This document shows, piece by piece, positions 1-11,951 of a stretch of 64,000 bases of DNA (positions within the stretch are counted from its first letter, which is position 1; every line of letters begins with the position of its first letter). The stretch is from Straminergon stramineum (lineage: Eukaryota; Streptophyta; Bryopsida; Hypnales; Calliergonaceae): positions 41,483,001 through 41,547,000 of the forward strand of contig OY987265.1 in assembly GCA_963920665.1 (NCBI GenBank). The letters are read 5' to 3'. The notes beneath the pieces were generated by a model. It was not told the origin of the DNA. It searched no databases and saw only the letters and a program-made list of their open reading frames with translations. Position numbers and translations under genes: made by a program.

Positions 1-2152
1 GTTGTTAAAGATACTTCTAAATTATACCTTGTGAATGCCCTACTTATGGTACAAATGTGCCGATAGTCTACTTAGGCTCATGGTTGGAATTTTAACAGGT
101 CCAAACTACAACAATTCATATCATATTCAATCAATATAAAAATAATGCTTGTTTTTGTGCAGTGCAGCCCTTTCCACAAAATGGTGGTAAGTTAGGATTC
201 AGTTCACTTTTTCAAAATCCATTCAAATGATGGACTTAACTGCAATCAGCTAAAAGTCACGTGAATGGGTCCTTTCCTCATCTTCTCGTTCATATGAAAA
301 AAACTCAATTTCACCATAATCACAAAATGCTTGAAATAGCATGAAATATTTAGAAAAAAATGGAGACGAAACTAAGGAACATCATGGTGTAATTGGTGGA
401 CTCTTTGAGTTTACACTAAAAGAGATATTTCATAGAAAAAGTTCAAAAGTGGTGTATTTTAAGCTTTCAAGATGCCACCTTCAAAGTGTCACAACATTAC
501 AACTTAAACAATTTTGAAAAAAATGGAATTGGAAGAAAAAGTAGATTATTTAGAGCTACATTTTCTTAGTCAAGTTTTAAAACATTTAAAACCAATAACT
601 ATATGAAAATTGAGGTTTGACTTTTCAAAATGTCCTTAAGGATTAAGACATTATAACATAACAATTGGGATACAAGGATGTGTAGAATTTTACCCAAAAA
701 AAAATGCATAATTGCATCTAAAAGCATCCAACTTTGCAACAAACATAGTCCCAGTTGATTCTTACCACATTGTCATTTTTTTCATTGATTTGTTAGAGTT
801 ACCATATGTGAGGCCCAAATTTGGCAAAGAGGTGCCAAAATAGAAATTCCTTGTCAAGTTTTGACGTCCACGTCACATTGCACCAATCACTAGATGCTAT
901 GTGGCACTTTTTTACAAGATTAATTTAATATATGTCAAATCTAACCTTCAAGTAGGATATATATTGCATTTTTTCTCAAGTTGAATTTATCTAGGAATAT
1001 TTTTAATTAAAAACAAGGGTAATTTTATGAAGATGAATTTATATAAATAGAGATTATTTTTTTTATCAAAATGAACTTAATTGTAAGCATTCAAAATCTC
1101 TTATGTTTTTAACAATTTTACTACACTAAATAGTGAAATTAGGTTGCCTAAATAAATACATTGCCTTACTCCAAGAAAGTTTTTTTACAAGCCATCAAAG
1201 TCAACAAATATTTCCAAATGTACACATGGAGGTTCATGAGTCCCAATAACAACAATACCTAATTCAAAAGTAGTACATTCTTTTACAATAACAGTAAATA
1301 TTCATATATTGTCACATGTCAAGAAATTAGCAAGGACAAACCTAATTTCATTATTTAGTATAGATACATAACCTTAACCCCTAAATGCCCTAACCTTTGA
1401 ATTCTTTTATATTGGATGATGATTAGAATGTTTCAAGTTAATGTTTAGTTCAAATATTTTTCATTTGTTCAAATTAATTCTTGATTCTTAAAAATTAGGA
1501 ATTGTCTATGATTAATTTGATGAAATTGAAATAAATAATGTTTCCATACAAAGATAGGCCAAAATGAACAAAATTCTTCAAAGGTTTCAAGTGTTAACAA
1601 ATTAATACTTTTAGTCTAAGAAATCATGTTTAAAACTTGCATTTTTGGTATCAATGTACATATAAATGCAATAGGGTTCAAAATAATTGTAGGAATAATT
1701 GTAACATGAAAGTGGTTTCTTTTTCTTTTTTTTTAAACACATGGACAATTTCCATAGATAAAGGAAACAAATTGAGGTGGTTGCTTTTGGAAACACAACT
1801 TTAGAGATATTAACACAAATGCTAACAAAGAGTCTTGAAGTTAGTTTTTCTTATAACAAAGATTGATATGTTTTAATGAAATATTAAATTTAACCATGAA
1901 ATCATCCCACAAATTTATCAACTATTTTTTTTCCAATGAGGTACAATAGAATTTTGTCCAACACCTAGATAAAAAGTTGCATGTAGTAAAGGGTCTAAAG
2001 AAAATTCACAAAATATTATACAATGAAGGTTGCACTAGGTCTTTTGGCATCATGCTATAAAAGTACATTTTATTCACACAATTATATAGAGAAAACATTG
2101 AAGAAAATTGGATCCTTAACAATGGTATTAATTCTTTTTCATTGGAACAATG
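1..2152. other. AT-rich intergenic DNA
   Basis: No gene is supported here: the open frames are short, AT-rich and resemble no family I recognise. The only structured item is one TTAA followed by CCCCTAAATGCCC at 1374-1390. It matches the tips of the TTAA-flanked elements described elsewhere in the window, but I could not find a convincing opposite end. Confidence 0.6.
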
Positions 2153-3380
2153 TGTCCCACATACCAGGGTTGTTATTTTGTGAGCTTGTGAGCCTATGAG
2201 CATACAACTTTTTAGAGATTCCATCTAAAATTTTTGGTTAAAATTTCCTATTTTTCATAAATTTTATTAATACCTATTACCATGGACCTATTATTGTGGT
2301 CCCTTGAACAACCTTGATGTGCCATTCATTGAACTTCACTAGATTTTAAGAAGAAAAAAATTGATAATTAATTAGGATTCTTTTGAAATCAAATATGGTT
2401 GTTCCATTGAAAATTAATTTTTCATGATCACTCCCTTCTTGCTACTTGGTACCCCTCGGCGTTAAGGGGAGCCCTCCCATCGTGAAAAGCAAAAAAAACA
2501 AAAATAAAAATTATTTTTTTTTTAATTTTAATTTTTTTAATTTCCTTGGGTGAGTGTCTCCCCTCGGTGCCAAGAGGTACCCAGTAGCAAGAGGAGAGTG
2601 ATCAATCAAACAACAATTTAATCAAGATAGAAGAGTTTGACACCCAGGAGGTCCTACAAGAAGGCAATGATCAACTAATCAACATTTGGGTGAAACTAAG
2701 TTCATTCCTTACACAAATAATCCCTATAAACCAAATATTTTCTTAAAATTTTAACAATCTTTTTCTAAAATGTTAACAAGTCTAATTAACAACACATTAA
2801 GACATAAGTGAAGGTACTACCCCCATTGGTCTTGAGAAGATCCATGCTACTATAACGTAGTGATCAACCAAAATGAAACTTGGCGCAACTAAGCTCTTTT
2901 GACATATGTAATGAAATCTTATTAGCAATTAAAAAAAATCTAAAGAAATTCAATAATAACACATCAAGAAAAAATTATTGGTGTGAAATAGTGACCTCAA
3001 GAGGGTCCATGTTCTTATAAGACAATGATCAACTAATATTCTAAGCAAACTTATTTCCATCTCCATTCATCTTTCACATCAATTGGATTCTTCATCTTCA
3101 TAATGTATACTACTTGATAAGATTCAAAATTAGAATTTTCATTTGAATTCTATATACCCATGGTAATAGTCCACGGTAATAGGTCTAGGGTAATAGGTAT
3201 TAAAATTAATTAAAAACAATAAATTTTGATTCAAATTTTAAGATGGAATTTATTTTTTGAAATATTAATAAGTTTCTAAAGCTTTTTCAAATTTCTAAGT
3301 TCAATGCTCACATAATCCTTATTCAATGCTCATAGGCTCATATTCACAGGCTCACAAAATAGCACCGCTGTCCCACATAC
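2153..3380. mobile_element. Foldback / Mutator-like non-autonomous element with 12-bp flanking repeats
   Basis: The outer ~200 bp at 2165-2300 and 3140-3368 are inverted copies of one another. For example, a stretch with TTTTGTGAGCYTGTGAGCC on the left reappears reverse-complemented on the right. Directly outside both ends lies the same 12-mer TGTCCCACATAC (2153-2164 and 3369-3380), as expected of a target-site duplication. Long terminal inverted repeats with a ~9-12 bp duplication are typical of MULE-type foldback elements, so that class is an inference. No transposase frame is present. The centre holds a second, nested inverted-repeat element at 2425-2614. Confidence 0.65.
2425..2614. mobile_element. 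Small nested MITE with ~40-bp terminal inverted repeats
   Basis: The sequence from GATCACTCCC rightwards is mirrored by ..GAGAGTGATC at the other end. The arms, about 2427-2466 and 2572-2612, share the GATCACTC, CTTGCTAC and GGTACC segments with few mismatches, around a very AT-rich centre. I could not define a clean target duplication. It lies inside the larger foldback element at 2165-3368 and is therefore younger. Confidence 0.6.
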
Positions 3381-3533
3381 AAAGGTCCCACATACATACA
3401 TGTTTTCTCTCTCAAACTATTTGTCAAAAATTCAATTTCTAACAACAACTCATATTCTCTATATATGAATGAGCACCTTTCATTTGGTGAACAATTTATA
3501 TGAAATGGAGTATGCAAAGTGAGGTCTTGTTTT

Positions 3534-4466
3534 TTAACCCCTAATGGACTACATTGAAATGACTAGAATTTAGTATAGTCTAAACTATTTATCATGAGGA
3601 CATACTATTCAACAACATTTGTAGTTGTCACGTCCAATAGCATTCATGGTAGTAATGTTGTTGTTGTTAGATTAAGCATCCTAATCCTCATATCAAGTAT
3701 TTATCCACCCATGATAAATAACCATTTTGGTGTAATATGACAACTTTGGAATTGACCTTTTGCAAATTTAGACTTGACCTATAGACTTTACATTTGAAAG
3801 TTTTTGCGTAAAATTTTTTAGGCTTTTCATTTCTAGACAACTTTTAGTCACTATACTCTATAAATGAAGTTTGTTCGCATCATCCCAATGATGATTGGAA
3901 AAGTTGTAATGGTTTATTTTTATTTTTCAATGTCAAAGTGGTCATCTTAAATTTTCTAAAATAGTTTAATTGATTTTATTTGATTGGTTATGTTGATACC
4001 TACTCAAATTAAAATATTTTAACCATTCCATTTTAATCATACTAATGAGATGAAAGTTATGAAGAGTTTTATTTTACAAGTAGGAAATACATTTAAAGTA
4101 ATTTTTTGAAATCAATTAAAAAATAAAAGCACATGATATATTAATCACTAGAATATTCTTGCCATTGGGATTTACAATTCTCAATTCTTTGTCAAAGTAA
4201 TTATAGATTTAGTTTTTTTTCATCATGTACTACCTTTCACTTTATGCTTATTTTAAAGATGAGTATAAAAAATAATGGTTAATTTTATTTTCACTCTTTT
4301 ACAACCTATTTTCTTATACACTGCGTAATACATAAAATACACATGCTTTATAATTTTTTTGGAAGATATAATTTTGCCTTTGGGAAAGGCCATAGTTTTT
4401 TCAAGTTTTAGTACATTGACCTTAATACTACCATTGAGTATTTTCACTCTAAAATTTTAGGGTTAT
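3534..4466. mobile_element. Possible degenerate TTAA-flanked element
   Basis: TTAA-CCCCTAATGG at 3534-3547 matches the tip shared by other elements here. A decayed opposite tip, TTTTAGGGTTAT, lies near 4455-4466. An internal stretch around 4020-4080 resembles the interior of the better-preserved element at 21249-21805: both carry CATTCCATTT, a short spacer, then a stretch containing GTTATGAA. The right end is weak, so the boundaries are tentative. The rest of the region to about 5100 is AT-rich with no supported gene. Confidence 0.35.
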
Positions 4467-5300
4467 ATGCTTGAATACTATATATTTAGGTCAGATTCGG
4501 CACCTTGGTACTGAAATAATTTGATTTTGACATTTTGATAGTTCAGTAGCTTGATTTGTGTTTCTTGGCTTTCAACACTTCGCTCTTTCCTAATTTTTCA
4601 ACACTCCTCTTCGAATGAATTGATTTTTTTCTATTCCAATGTAAATGTGTTCCTTTTTCTAAAAAATTTCAAGAATAATTTAATATTCATTGTTGGTAAC
4701 AATGAAATTTTCTTAGATTTTCAGAAATAGATGTACAATACAATTTTTTCAAATTTTAGACATGTTCCAAATTTCCCCTAATTATTTACAAAACTAACCT
4801 ACACATAGGGTACACTAACTATTAAAAAAAATCCCATGGTTGAGTTTATGAAATAAAACCCATTATAGGTGAAAATTTTTGCCTTGCTCCTAGCTACGAG
4901 TATCTTGAAACAATTTTGGTTCTCCAAACTCCTTGCAGAAATTTAGGGATCTTAAATGATACATAAAAAAAGATTGATTTTCCATTTCCTACACTTACGG
5001 CATTTGATATTTTCAAAAAGGTCCCTTCCCATGCCTCCAATGACACAACATTACTGAGATTCTTGAATCGCTCCAATAACCATCACATCTTTGAAAAAGG
5101 GAACCTTTCAAAGTTCTAATTGGTCTAGAAATTACTGGAAATCAAGAGGAGATTGGTTGTTAGACTCCTTTTTCCAGCACTTTTTCTAGAGACCAAATGG
5201 GAACCCTTCAGTGAGCTCCAATCATGTGGGGCCCTCCACCCGGTCCGGTCACCCACTCACCCGGAGCTCCCGACAAGGTTCCCAACGACGTTCCCGAGAC
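4467..5300. other. Intergenic DNA upstream of psbR
   Basis: Nothing recognisable lies between 4467 and about 5200. Composition then shifts abruptly from AT-rich to GC-rich around 5220, marking the psbR promoter region. The several open frames on both strands between 5150 and 5770 overlap the psbR promoter and first exon, and I consider them non-genic. Confidence 0.5.
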
Positions 5301-5309
5301 ACACAAGAT

Positions 5310-5407
5310 CTTATCCGTTGATTCATCGGTTTTCTGATCGTGGGGCTGTCCGCGGGGCCCAATCACGGATACCGGCCCTGCCACTCGGAGGCTTGCGTCT
5401 GGATAAG
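5310..5407 (+). promoter_or_regulatory. psbR upstream region with two I-box (GATAAG) motifs
   Basis: CTTATC at 5310-5315 and GATAAG at 5402-5407 lie about 280 and 190 bp upstream of the psbR ATG. GATAAG I-boxes are classic elements of light-responsive photosynthesis promoters. I see no clear TATA box, which is common for photosynthesis genes. That they act here is an inference. Confidence 0.4.
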
Positions 5408-5594
5408 ACTCCCGAGGAGCCAGTGATATTGCTCCATTTCTTCCGCTCGCCCAGCACGGCCGGGTGACCCGCCCGGCGCGGGCCCCGGGCTCCACCGAGT
5501 GCCATAGAAAGGCGCGAGAACGCGGCTCCCCTGGTGTGCTAGCTTCTGTTTGCAAAGTGTTCCTGAGAGCTTGATTGTTGAAGAAGTTGCAGCT

Positions 5595-6426
5595 ATGGCC
5601 GCTACCGCTGTGTCCTCTCTCCTGGCTACACCCACTGTTGCCGTCTGCTCCGCTGTAGAAAGGTCGTCGTTCGTTGGAGCCTCCGTGCAGGCCTTGCCCG
5701 CTTTGAGATCCACCAGGAGCGCTCGCCCATTGACTGTGGTCGCCAGCGGCAAGAAGCTCAACGTCAAGGAGCCATGGGGTGAGTGCTCGCCCTTTTCTTT
5801 TCCGTCTGTACTCTCAGGAGCCTTAAATACTCATGGATGAGCAAGGTGTGAGTCGCTCTGCGACTGGCGATTGCCGGTCTTCAAAATGTAGGCTGTCAGA
5901 AGGACGTCTTTGTTGTGTGGAAGTGGCGATCTTAGCTGCGGATTGAGTGATGTAATCAGAGACGAATTTTTAGACTGCGAAATTGAACGTGTTTGCGGTT
6001 TGGCTTGCAGGTCCTTCAGGAAATATGCCAAAGAAGGGTGTTGACGCCAATGGCCGTGTGCTCAAGGTGCGGAGTTGTTTCACTTTCATTCTCTGTATCA
6101 TCGTTGAGTTCGTATACCGGTAGTTGCGTACTATCTGTTGTTTTATGAGTTGTTCCACTGGTGTATGCTTTATGAGTGATGTATTGTGAGTGTCGAGCTT
6201 ACACTGACGTGTGTTGTGGTGGCAGGGCAAGGGTGTCTACCAGTTCGTGAACAAGTACGGTGCCAACGTCGATGGGTACAGCCCGATCTACGCTGAGGAC
6301 GAGTGGAGTAAGGGTGGTGACACTTACGCTGGGGGAACGCCTGCCCTCGCCATCTGGGCTCTTCTTTTGGGTGGACTCCTCATCTCTGGAGCTGTCCTTG
6401 TCTACAACACTTCTGCCTTGGCTTAG
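5595..6426 (+). CDS. psbR: Photosystem II 10 kDa polypeptide PsbR precursor (3 exons)
   Basis: Nuclear-encoded PsbR is a thylakoid membrane subunit of photosystem II that helps stabilise the oxygen-evolving complex on the lumenal side. The exons are 5595-5778, 6011-6066 and 6226-6426, all with GT-AG borders and compatible phases, giving 146 residues (Arabidopsis PsbR is about 140). Residues 1 to ~50 are rich in Ala, Ser, Val and Arg and look like a chloroplast transit peptide. The mature part carries the family's GVDANGR segment, then [13 protein letters not shown], a [10 protein letters not shown] stretch, and one C-terminal membrane span ending in [10 protein letters not shown]. The ATG at 5595 is chosen because the longer in-frame reading begins with TTG. 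The gene converges with psaL. The family assignment is firm; the exact transit cleavage site is not determined. Confidence 0.95.
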
Positions 6427-6919
6427 AGAGCTTTGTTCTGGTCCTCGGTTGTACATTATGCTCGGATTTGTCGATCTTCAAATGGAAAATTGTTCAGGAA
6501 GATTATTCCCTGGATTCTTTTAGTTCAAAATTGTTCAGGACGATTATTTACCTGGATTCTTTTAATTCAAAGCTGTTCAGGACATCTGTGACCTGGATTT
6601 TTACTCTCTTATACTTCAGCTTGAAATGGGTTGAATCTCGCAGGTTTTTTTTTATTTCTCTTGCGTTTACTCTTGCTCGCTTTAATTAATTTCACTTGGA
6701 CCGGATTAACAGCTGAATCAGAATGTTCAGTTCATGCACCATGCTGTCTTTTTAAAACCACATATGAAACCGCAGATGACATGATGGCATGTCTCGTCGT
6801 GAATGTTACAGGCATTCATGCTGAAAACAACTACACGCGATCTTGCTCCGTTCAGTGACTCCTGTAAACAGGTTAAATCAACTTTCAGATCAGGAATGCT
6901 ACTTGCTGTGAAGCATATA
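6427..6919. other. psbR 3' region
   Basis: This probably contains the psbR 3' UTR. A short phrase (TTCAGGA, a few bases, ATT..CCTGGATTCTTTTA) occurs about three times in tandem at 6494-6600, giving a small imperfect ~50-bp repeat just after the stop codon. No gene is seen. Confidence 0.4.
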
Positions 6920-7948
6920 AGGTAGAACAGTCCATCATAGTCAGCATTAGGAGATTGCCCTCATGCCAGTGCTGAATTTTAAATATTTTATTTCCCATAA
7001 AGAGGTAAGTGTGAAAGGACGAAAGGAATTGAAATTGTATTTTTTTAAGGTGTGAATATGTTATGAATTTTTGAAGTGTGCCGCCCATCATGGCCCAAGA
7101 GAGTCTCTAGGCTCCCCGATACCAATAGAAATTGTATCCATAATTGCTCATCTTTCTCACCTAAAGCAATCACAGTATTCTCTAAGAGCATTGCTAGAGT
7201 TTCTCGCCAAATGGGTTCCCCGGGCTCTATTACAGACACCTCTGGCTGTGCCTCACTCCCCACTCATCCTTGCCACAATCACTTTCCACTCAAAATTGCT
7301 ATGCCACTTGAACTATCAGGCTAGTCCAAAGTTACTAATTTGAGCTTTACTAGGTTTTAGGAGCATTGAAATTTTGTGCTGAAATCAATGTGAGCAATAA
7401 AGAATAGGATAGAACGACTACTAACAAACATTGTAAGGCACAATCCACACATTTGGTGAGAATGATGTCCTAGTGTGTGTAGGGGCGACTATAGCATGAC
7501 CAGGCTCCCAACAACCTTGCGGAAGACTTGGTGGGGCCATAATCACACACAAGCCATGTCTAAGCCCAAGCCAGCCACTTATGGCAAGAAGTACTAGCAA
7601 TTCTCTAACAACATGAAGGCCTAAGAAACCTATTTCCTATAATGAGTTTACACTCAAAAACTGGAATTTCTTATTGTAGTCACTAATGATATGTTCGCAC
7701 TTGGTATTGGGGGTAATGTTTGCAAAGTGAATCTAGTCCAAAAGTAGGTCTAAATTCGTTCCTAAGACTCTCAGAAACAACACTTTCTAACACTAAATGT
7801 GAACATACCATAATCAACCCCATTACCGTCAACTTACCATCACCTAAGGCATAGATTGTGGCTCAAATCTCATTTATAGAAAAAACCCTGTAATGGGGGC
7901 ATTCCCATGTAATGGGTCTTTTTGATCCAAATGGTCTGTTCTACCTTA
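6918..7948. mobile_element. TA-flanked MITE, copy 1 (Tc1/mariner-Stowaway type)
   Basis: The element opens with TA-AGGTAGAACAG (6918-6930) and closes with the inverse CTGTTCTACCT-TA, so AGGTAGAACAG tips are flanked on both sides by TA. A second, shorter copy sits at 22155-22667. The two share internal blocks in the same orientation, such as CCCATCATGGCCCAA(G/A)AGAGTCTCTAG, and the one starting TTACACT near the right end. TA duplications with short inverted tips suggest a mariner-type non-autonomous element. Small open frames inside it have no family resemblance and I do not call them genes. Confidence 0.6.
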
Positions 7949-9233
7949 ATTCAAAGGAGAATGGCAAAACTCTGTTGCCACGGCGAGAATCAACAACTGT
8001 AGGGAATCGCTGAACTCGTATCTCATTGACTGCATGTAGATTGTTGGAATATCCAAGTAATCCAAATTGCCTTACCCTAGCTCTAAATATATGTCCTGGA
8101 TCGGAAAAGACTCCGAATCGAGGTGGTTGTGCAGGGCTCGGATCTGATATTGTTAGTGGGATTGTTAGTCGAGTGATTGCAAAACCTAAAAATGTTGTTT
8201 CCAAAAAAAACCCCTAAAAAATGTACATTCTTGGGCACATTCTGGCCGAAAAGGTAGATTGGATGTCGCTACGTGTGCTGAACATGATTTGTCTATGCAG
8301 CATGTGGATAGATTCTGGATCGATACTTTAGCAAATAGATAGTTTATCATTTACTCCCTTCTCAGGCCGTGTTCAAGGTAAAGGCTCTGGATGTTCATTG
8401 TAAGCTTAAGTGTGGTGTGCCATTTGTGATGAATGGTGATAACCAAGTATTTCACAAACGAAGTGCAGCTCGTTCCCGAGACGTGCCGTAGTCGCCATTC
8501 TCTGCTTTTTTGGTACATTTGAAGAACTATATGGTCTCATTTGGTAAGGTGAAGGACAGTTCCGTGTCCAGGATGGAATATGCGTGTGGGTGCACTGCCA
8601 GGTAAGGGCGATTCTTTCACTTAGAATGATATTTTTCACAGAAAAAATAGTCTACTGTCGGATCTATTAGCAGATCGTAGACTGAGCAACAACCGAAGCA
8701 GAGTTCGATTTAACCGAAATTGAGTTGACTTCAGTTTAGGCATCAGTACTAGAGGCATTACCATATACATTTCAAACAGTCATCACCGGTATCACATTTT
8801 TTACAATAAGGCATCTCGGTGAAGATTTTACATCCCAATTCGACAGTTCACTCTGCAATTGTGAACTGCCAAAGAGCGTAACCTAGTACGATCATAACCA
8901 ATTCAAGCAATTGCCATCGCTATCCACATCTATCCGCACTGAACATACGTCTCCACATACAACATAGTATCCCCCAAAGAGCATCACAAACAATTCATGT
9001 ATTAAGTCATTGCAGGCTCACCCGTACACAAATTCAAACGAAAACTGTGAATGCAAAAGAGAGAATGAACATCACAGACTCATCAGGAAAAGGGTAGGAC
9101 ATTTCGAATACAATTGCAGAAGCCCATTCAAATGGTATAAACAAAGAAGCTTTTTGCAGTGCCTCCCAGGGAGCCCAAAACCAGATTACAATGGCGTATT
9201 GCGTAATGCAAGACTATCGACGAATCTCGAAAT
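7949..9233. other. Intergenic DNA between the MITE and psaL
   Basis: This contains no recognisable gene. The part from roughly 8700 to 9233 is moderately complex and probably includes the psaL 3' UTR (minus strand). Open frames on the plus strand here (for example 9010-9249) are antisense to that region and show no family features. Confidence 0.4.
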
Positions 9234-9908
9234 CTATTTCACGGGGTAGGGCAAGTTAAGAACGTAGAGCAAGATGTAAGCCCAGGCCACGCCGGAGATT
9301 CCTCCAAAGAACCACCCGCCGGTGAATCCCGCCCACCCCTCGGCCGTCTGGAGCTTATCCGCGACCTTGGTCCGTCCAGTCAAGGTCAGGCTGGGCGCCA
9401 ACGAGGGGGCCCCTTCCTTGAACGTCGCAATGCCATAGATGGTCAAGCAGATGGTGAGAATGGTGATCAGTCCAGCTGCACCCAGAGAACCAGCTTCCCC
9501 CCTCACAACCGAGTTTCGGAGAGGTCCCGTCAAGACGAACGGGCCGACGAGGAAGTAGCCATGGGCGAGCCCAATCTCGATCCCACGCAGCAACGGGGAC
9601 ACGGCGGTGCGGTACGCGGGGAGGTTGGAGAGGTACCACGCAATGAGTGGCGAGCTCGTCACGGGCGTTTCCAGTCCACCGATGAAGGGGTCGCCGTTCA
9701 AGGGCTCGATGACTTGGTACTTCTCCGTAGTCGCGGCGCGGACGGCGCTCACCTGAAGCTTCTTCGACGCGGGCATGGCGGTCGTGCGGAGAGTGCTCAC
9801 ATTGCCGAGGAAGGCCCGGTTCATCACAGATCCCTGGGGCTTGCTCACGCGCTGCGCGCGCTCCAGTGCGAGCAGCCCTCCGGCGCGGGTCATCGCAGCA
9901 ACCGCCAT
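9234..9908 (-). CDS. psaL: Photosystem I reaction centre subunit XI, PsaL precursor (intronless)
   Basis: PsaL is a thylakoid membrane subunit of photosystem I on the trimerisation / LHCII-docking side of the complex. The single exon encodes 224 residues (Arabidopsis ~219). Residues 1 to ~58 form a transit peptide rich in Ala, Arg and Ser. The mature part starts near [20 protein letters not shown] and continues with [36 protein letters not shown], a long Gly/Ala/Ile membrane span around [19 protein letters not shown] and a final [20 protein letters not shown] span. These are diagnostic PsaL blocks. ATG at 9908 (minus strand) is preferred over an in-frame TTG two codons earlier. Codon use is GC-rich compared with the flanking AT-rich DNA. 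It is transcribed towards psbR. Confidence 0.96.
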   Translation of the reverse strand: MAVAAMTRAGGLLALERAQRVSKPQGSVMNRAFLGNVSTLRTTAMPASKKLQVSAVRAATTEKYQVIEPLNGDPFIGGLETPVTSSPLIAWYLSNLPAYRTAVSPLLRGIEIGLAHGYFLVGPFVLTGPLRNSVVRGEAGSLGAAGLITILTICLTIYGIATFKEGAPSLAPSLTLTGRTKVADKLQTAEGWAGFTGGWFFGGISGVAWAYILLYVLNLPYPVK

Positions 9909-10095
9909 AGCCAACTACCCTGCAAAATCACTGCGAAAATCCAAATGGGAGGGATGGGGTCGAGGATTGTGTTCCGAGTTGGAGGGGGAATTGGAAGTAG
10001 AGGGGCGGAGACGGGGATGGTGTTGTAGGAGACGGGGGAGGGGCGTGATTTGTGAAAGAGGATGCGAGAGGAATGGGTGGGGCTTTCCCGTTACC

Positions 10096-10115
10096 GATAA
10101 GGTGGATGACACGTG
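10096..10115 (-). promoter_or_regulatory. G-box and I-box module upstream of psaL
   Basis: About 190-210 bp upstream of the psaL start codon, GATAAG (I-box, 10096-10101) is followed eight bases later by CACGTG (G-box core, 10110-10115) in the context TGACACGTGGC. This I-box plus G-box pairing is a well-known light-responsive arrangement in RbcS and Lhc promoters, bound by bZIP/bHLH and MYB-type factors. The motif identity is seen directly; regulation of psaL by it is inferred. Confidence 0.6.
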
Positions 10116-10249
10116 GCGACGCGCGGTAGACGGAGGGGTATTCTGGATGATAGAAGGAGGCCGGCCGCCGTCGCCGACTGGGGACGCAAACGGCCGCGGG
10201 CGCCCGGTGGGGGTGTGATCTTTTCGGCGTCTGTCTGTGTCGTCCACTC

Positions 10250-11951
10250 TTCTCCGGACTTCTGGTCCAATCGAGTTTTGAATGGCAGATTTGGTGAAAA
10301 TTTAAGTTACACTGCTCCATCTCTAATTGCACACTTCCTGATTTTCCATTTTATGATTATCACGAGAATATCTCAAGTTTTATGCACTCGGTTTGCACGA
10401 CTTTCACATCTCAAATGTTGAACACATGTTAGAGTTCATTGGAAAGACCGTTTGTGTCCTCCTAGTACTACAATTAGGGAGCTTTGAATGAACCCACTAA
10501 CTTGAAAATAAATTCTTATTGTGGAGATTTGAAGAACTACGACAATTGCCCCAAATGTACTTTCTTCACAACCAAGTTTCAGATTCAAGTTACCTTAACT
10601 TACATGCGTTCAATGAAGATGCTACAATCGTACGTGATTTAATGGTAAAGAAAAGCCAGGAGGTCTTGAAACTGAAGCGTGATTCCTCACACTACCAGTA
10701 ATTCCGCTCAAATAATTTACCTGAGGAATCACTGTACCAGTAATCTGCTGGCAAAGATGATAACGTTGGAAGCATCCAGTTAAATTTGCTCTTGTGACAA
10801 GCATTAATCGCTGCCAGTGTGACTCCAGTCAATACTGGTATATTCTGTGTGGGCTCGATAGGTTAGCAAAATGACAGATTCAGCAAAACGTAGGAAGTTA
10901 GAGCTTACCGGTATCATATGGGTTCATTTCAAATTATTTAGCTTTCTGCTTTAAAGCTCAATTCAATACCATGCTTAAGACTGAGTGTAATACACGGTAA
11001 TACCTGGATGAGGTTCATTATTCTTTAGGATGGAACGCAAACAGAACAAGACTGAGCCGAGTTCGTGTGCTTGTCACGAGCCTCAGTAACGTCACGTTTC
11101 TGACTCCATGAAGTAGCGAGCGACAAGAAATTCCAGGTGAATTAATGAATGAGACTTGAGAATCTTGGATTACCCTTTCAGCATTCTTGAGAGCGCTTTC
11201 GCAGACCACTGCAAGCTCTTAGCTTTCGACGATTAACTCTGGGTGAATTAAACTCATACAGAGGACAATCAGTGTGATTGTGAACAAGGGAAGGAACGTG
11301 GCTTCATTTGGTGCTTGTGCCACCAAGGAATACTTAGCGGTATGTATATGGACAAAACCAAGCTATGATGGGTGATACTGACAAAACGAGCTTATCAATA
11401 ACGGACGGTTTGAAGAAAAAATTCACCCATTGATTCTATCACTGTGAATCTTGAAGTAGAATTTCCATTTACAAGTTGACTAGCAAGCTCAAGTCTCACT
11501 CTGTCTTGTTTGCCATCCATTCATCTTTCAAGAATGGATGACTGAAGAAGCAATCAACCTCAAACCGAGGCTTGCTTGTAGAACCTGGTTGCTACTTCGA
11601 GCCATCGATCTAGGTTATATGTGATTTGGGTTGCATCAACGAGTCCCAACCTTTTGTGCACAATGAATTGGAAATGGGAAGTTCTGTAGGCCCGCATGAA
11701 TGGAAAGACAACAGAGTTCCAACCTGCAAGTTGGGTTTAGGGTTTAGGGTTTAGGGTTAAGGACGGTTGTATCTCATAATTCCTCTACTCAAAGTGAGCC
11801 ATTTGATAAACCAAAAGTGTAGAATGGATGTTCAAGATTGACCACGACTTCGTATCAATCTTCTCAAGCCTCCCAGCTCTGGAAGGTTACCTAGGCCCTT
11901 CCCTTCCAAAGCAGCACATCTCAAGGGCCATTTAACAAACAAGAAGGTTTC
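10250..11951. other. Intergenic DNA between psaL and the MTI-MTK gene
   Basis: No gene is recognised. A short duplicated phrase containing ACCAGTAAT occurs at 10694-10745. A telomere-type run is listed separately. The part just below 11952 probably holds the 3' UTR of the methionine-salvage gene. Confidence 0.45.
11733..11756. repeat. Interstitial telomere-like repeat (TTTAGGG, ~3.4 copies)
   Basis: Three full TTTAGGG units and part of a fourth lie in a row. This is the plant telomere repeat, also called a telo-box when short and promoter-proximal. Here it is downstream of the MTI-MTK stop codon, so a promoter role is unlikely. It may be a chance seed or a repair scar. Confidence 0.8.

Noticed and set aside
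1374..1680. TTAA-flanked element starting at the 1374 tip
   Set aside because: The only candidate right end (ATGCAATAGGGTTCAA near 1667) is too diverged to accept.
5208..5767. Several long open frames antisense to or overlapping psbR exon 1
   Set aside because: They exist because the local DNA is GC-rich; they have no family features and overlap the well-supported psbR exon.
9561..10332. Open frames of 100-155 codons on both strands over psaL and its promoter
   Set aside because: Shadow frames of psaL and of the purine/pyrimidine-biased promoter; Arg/Gly- or Pro/Ser-biased, with no domain.
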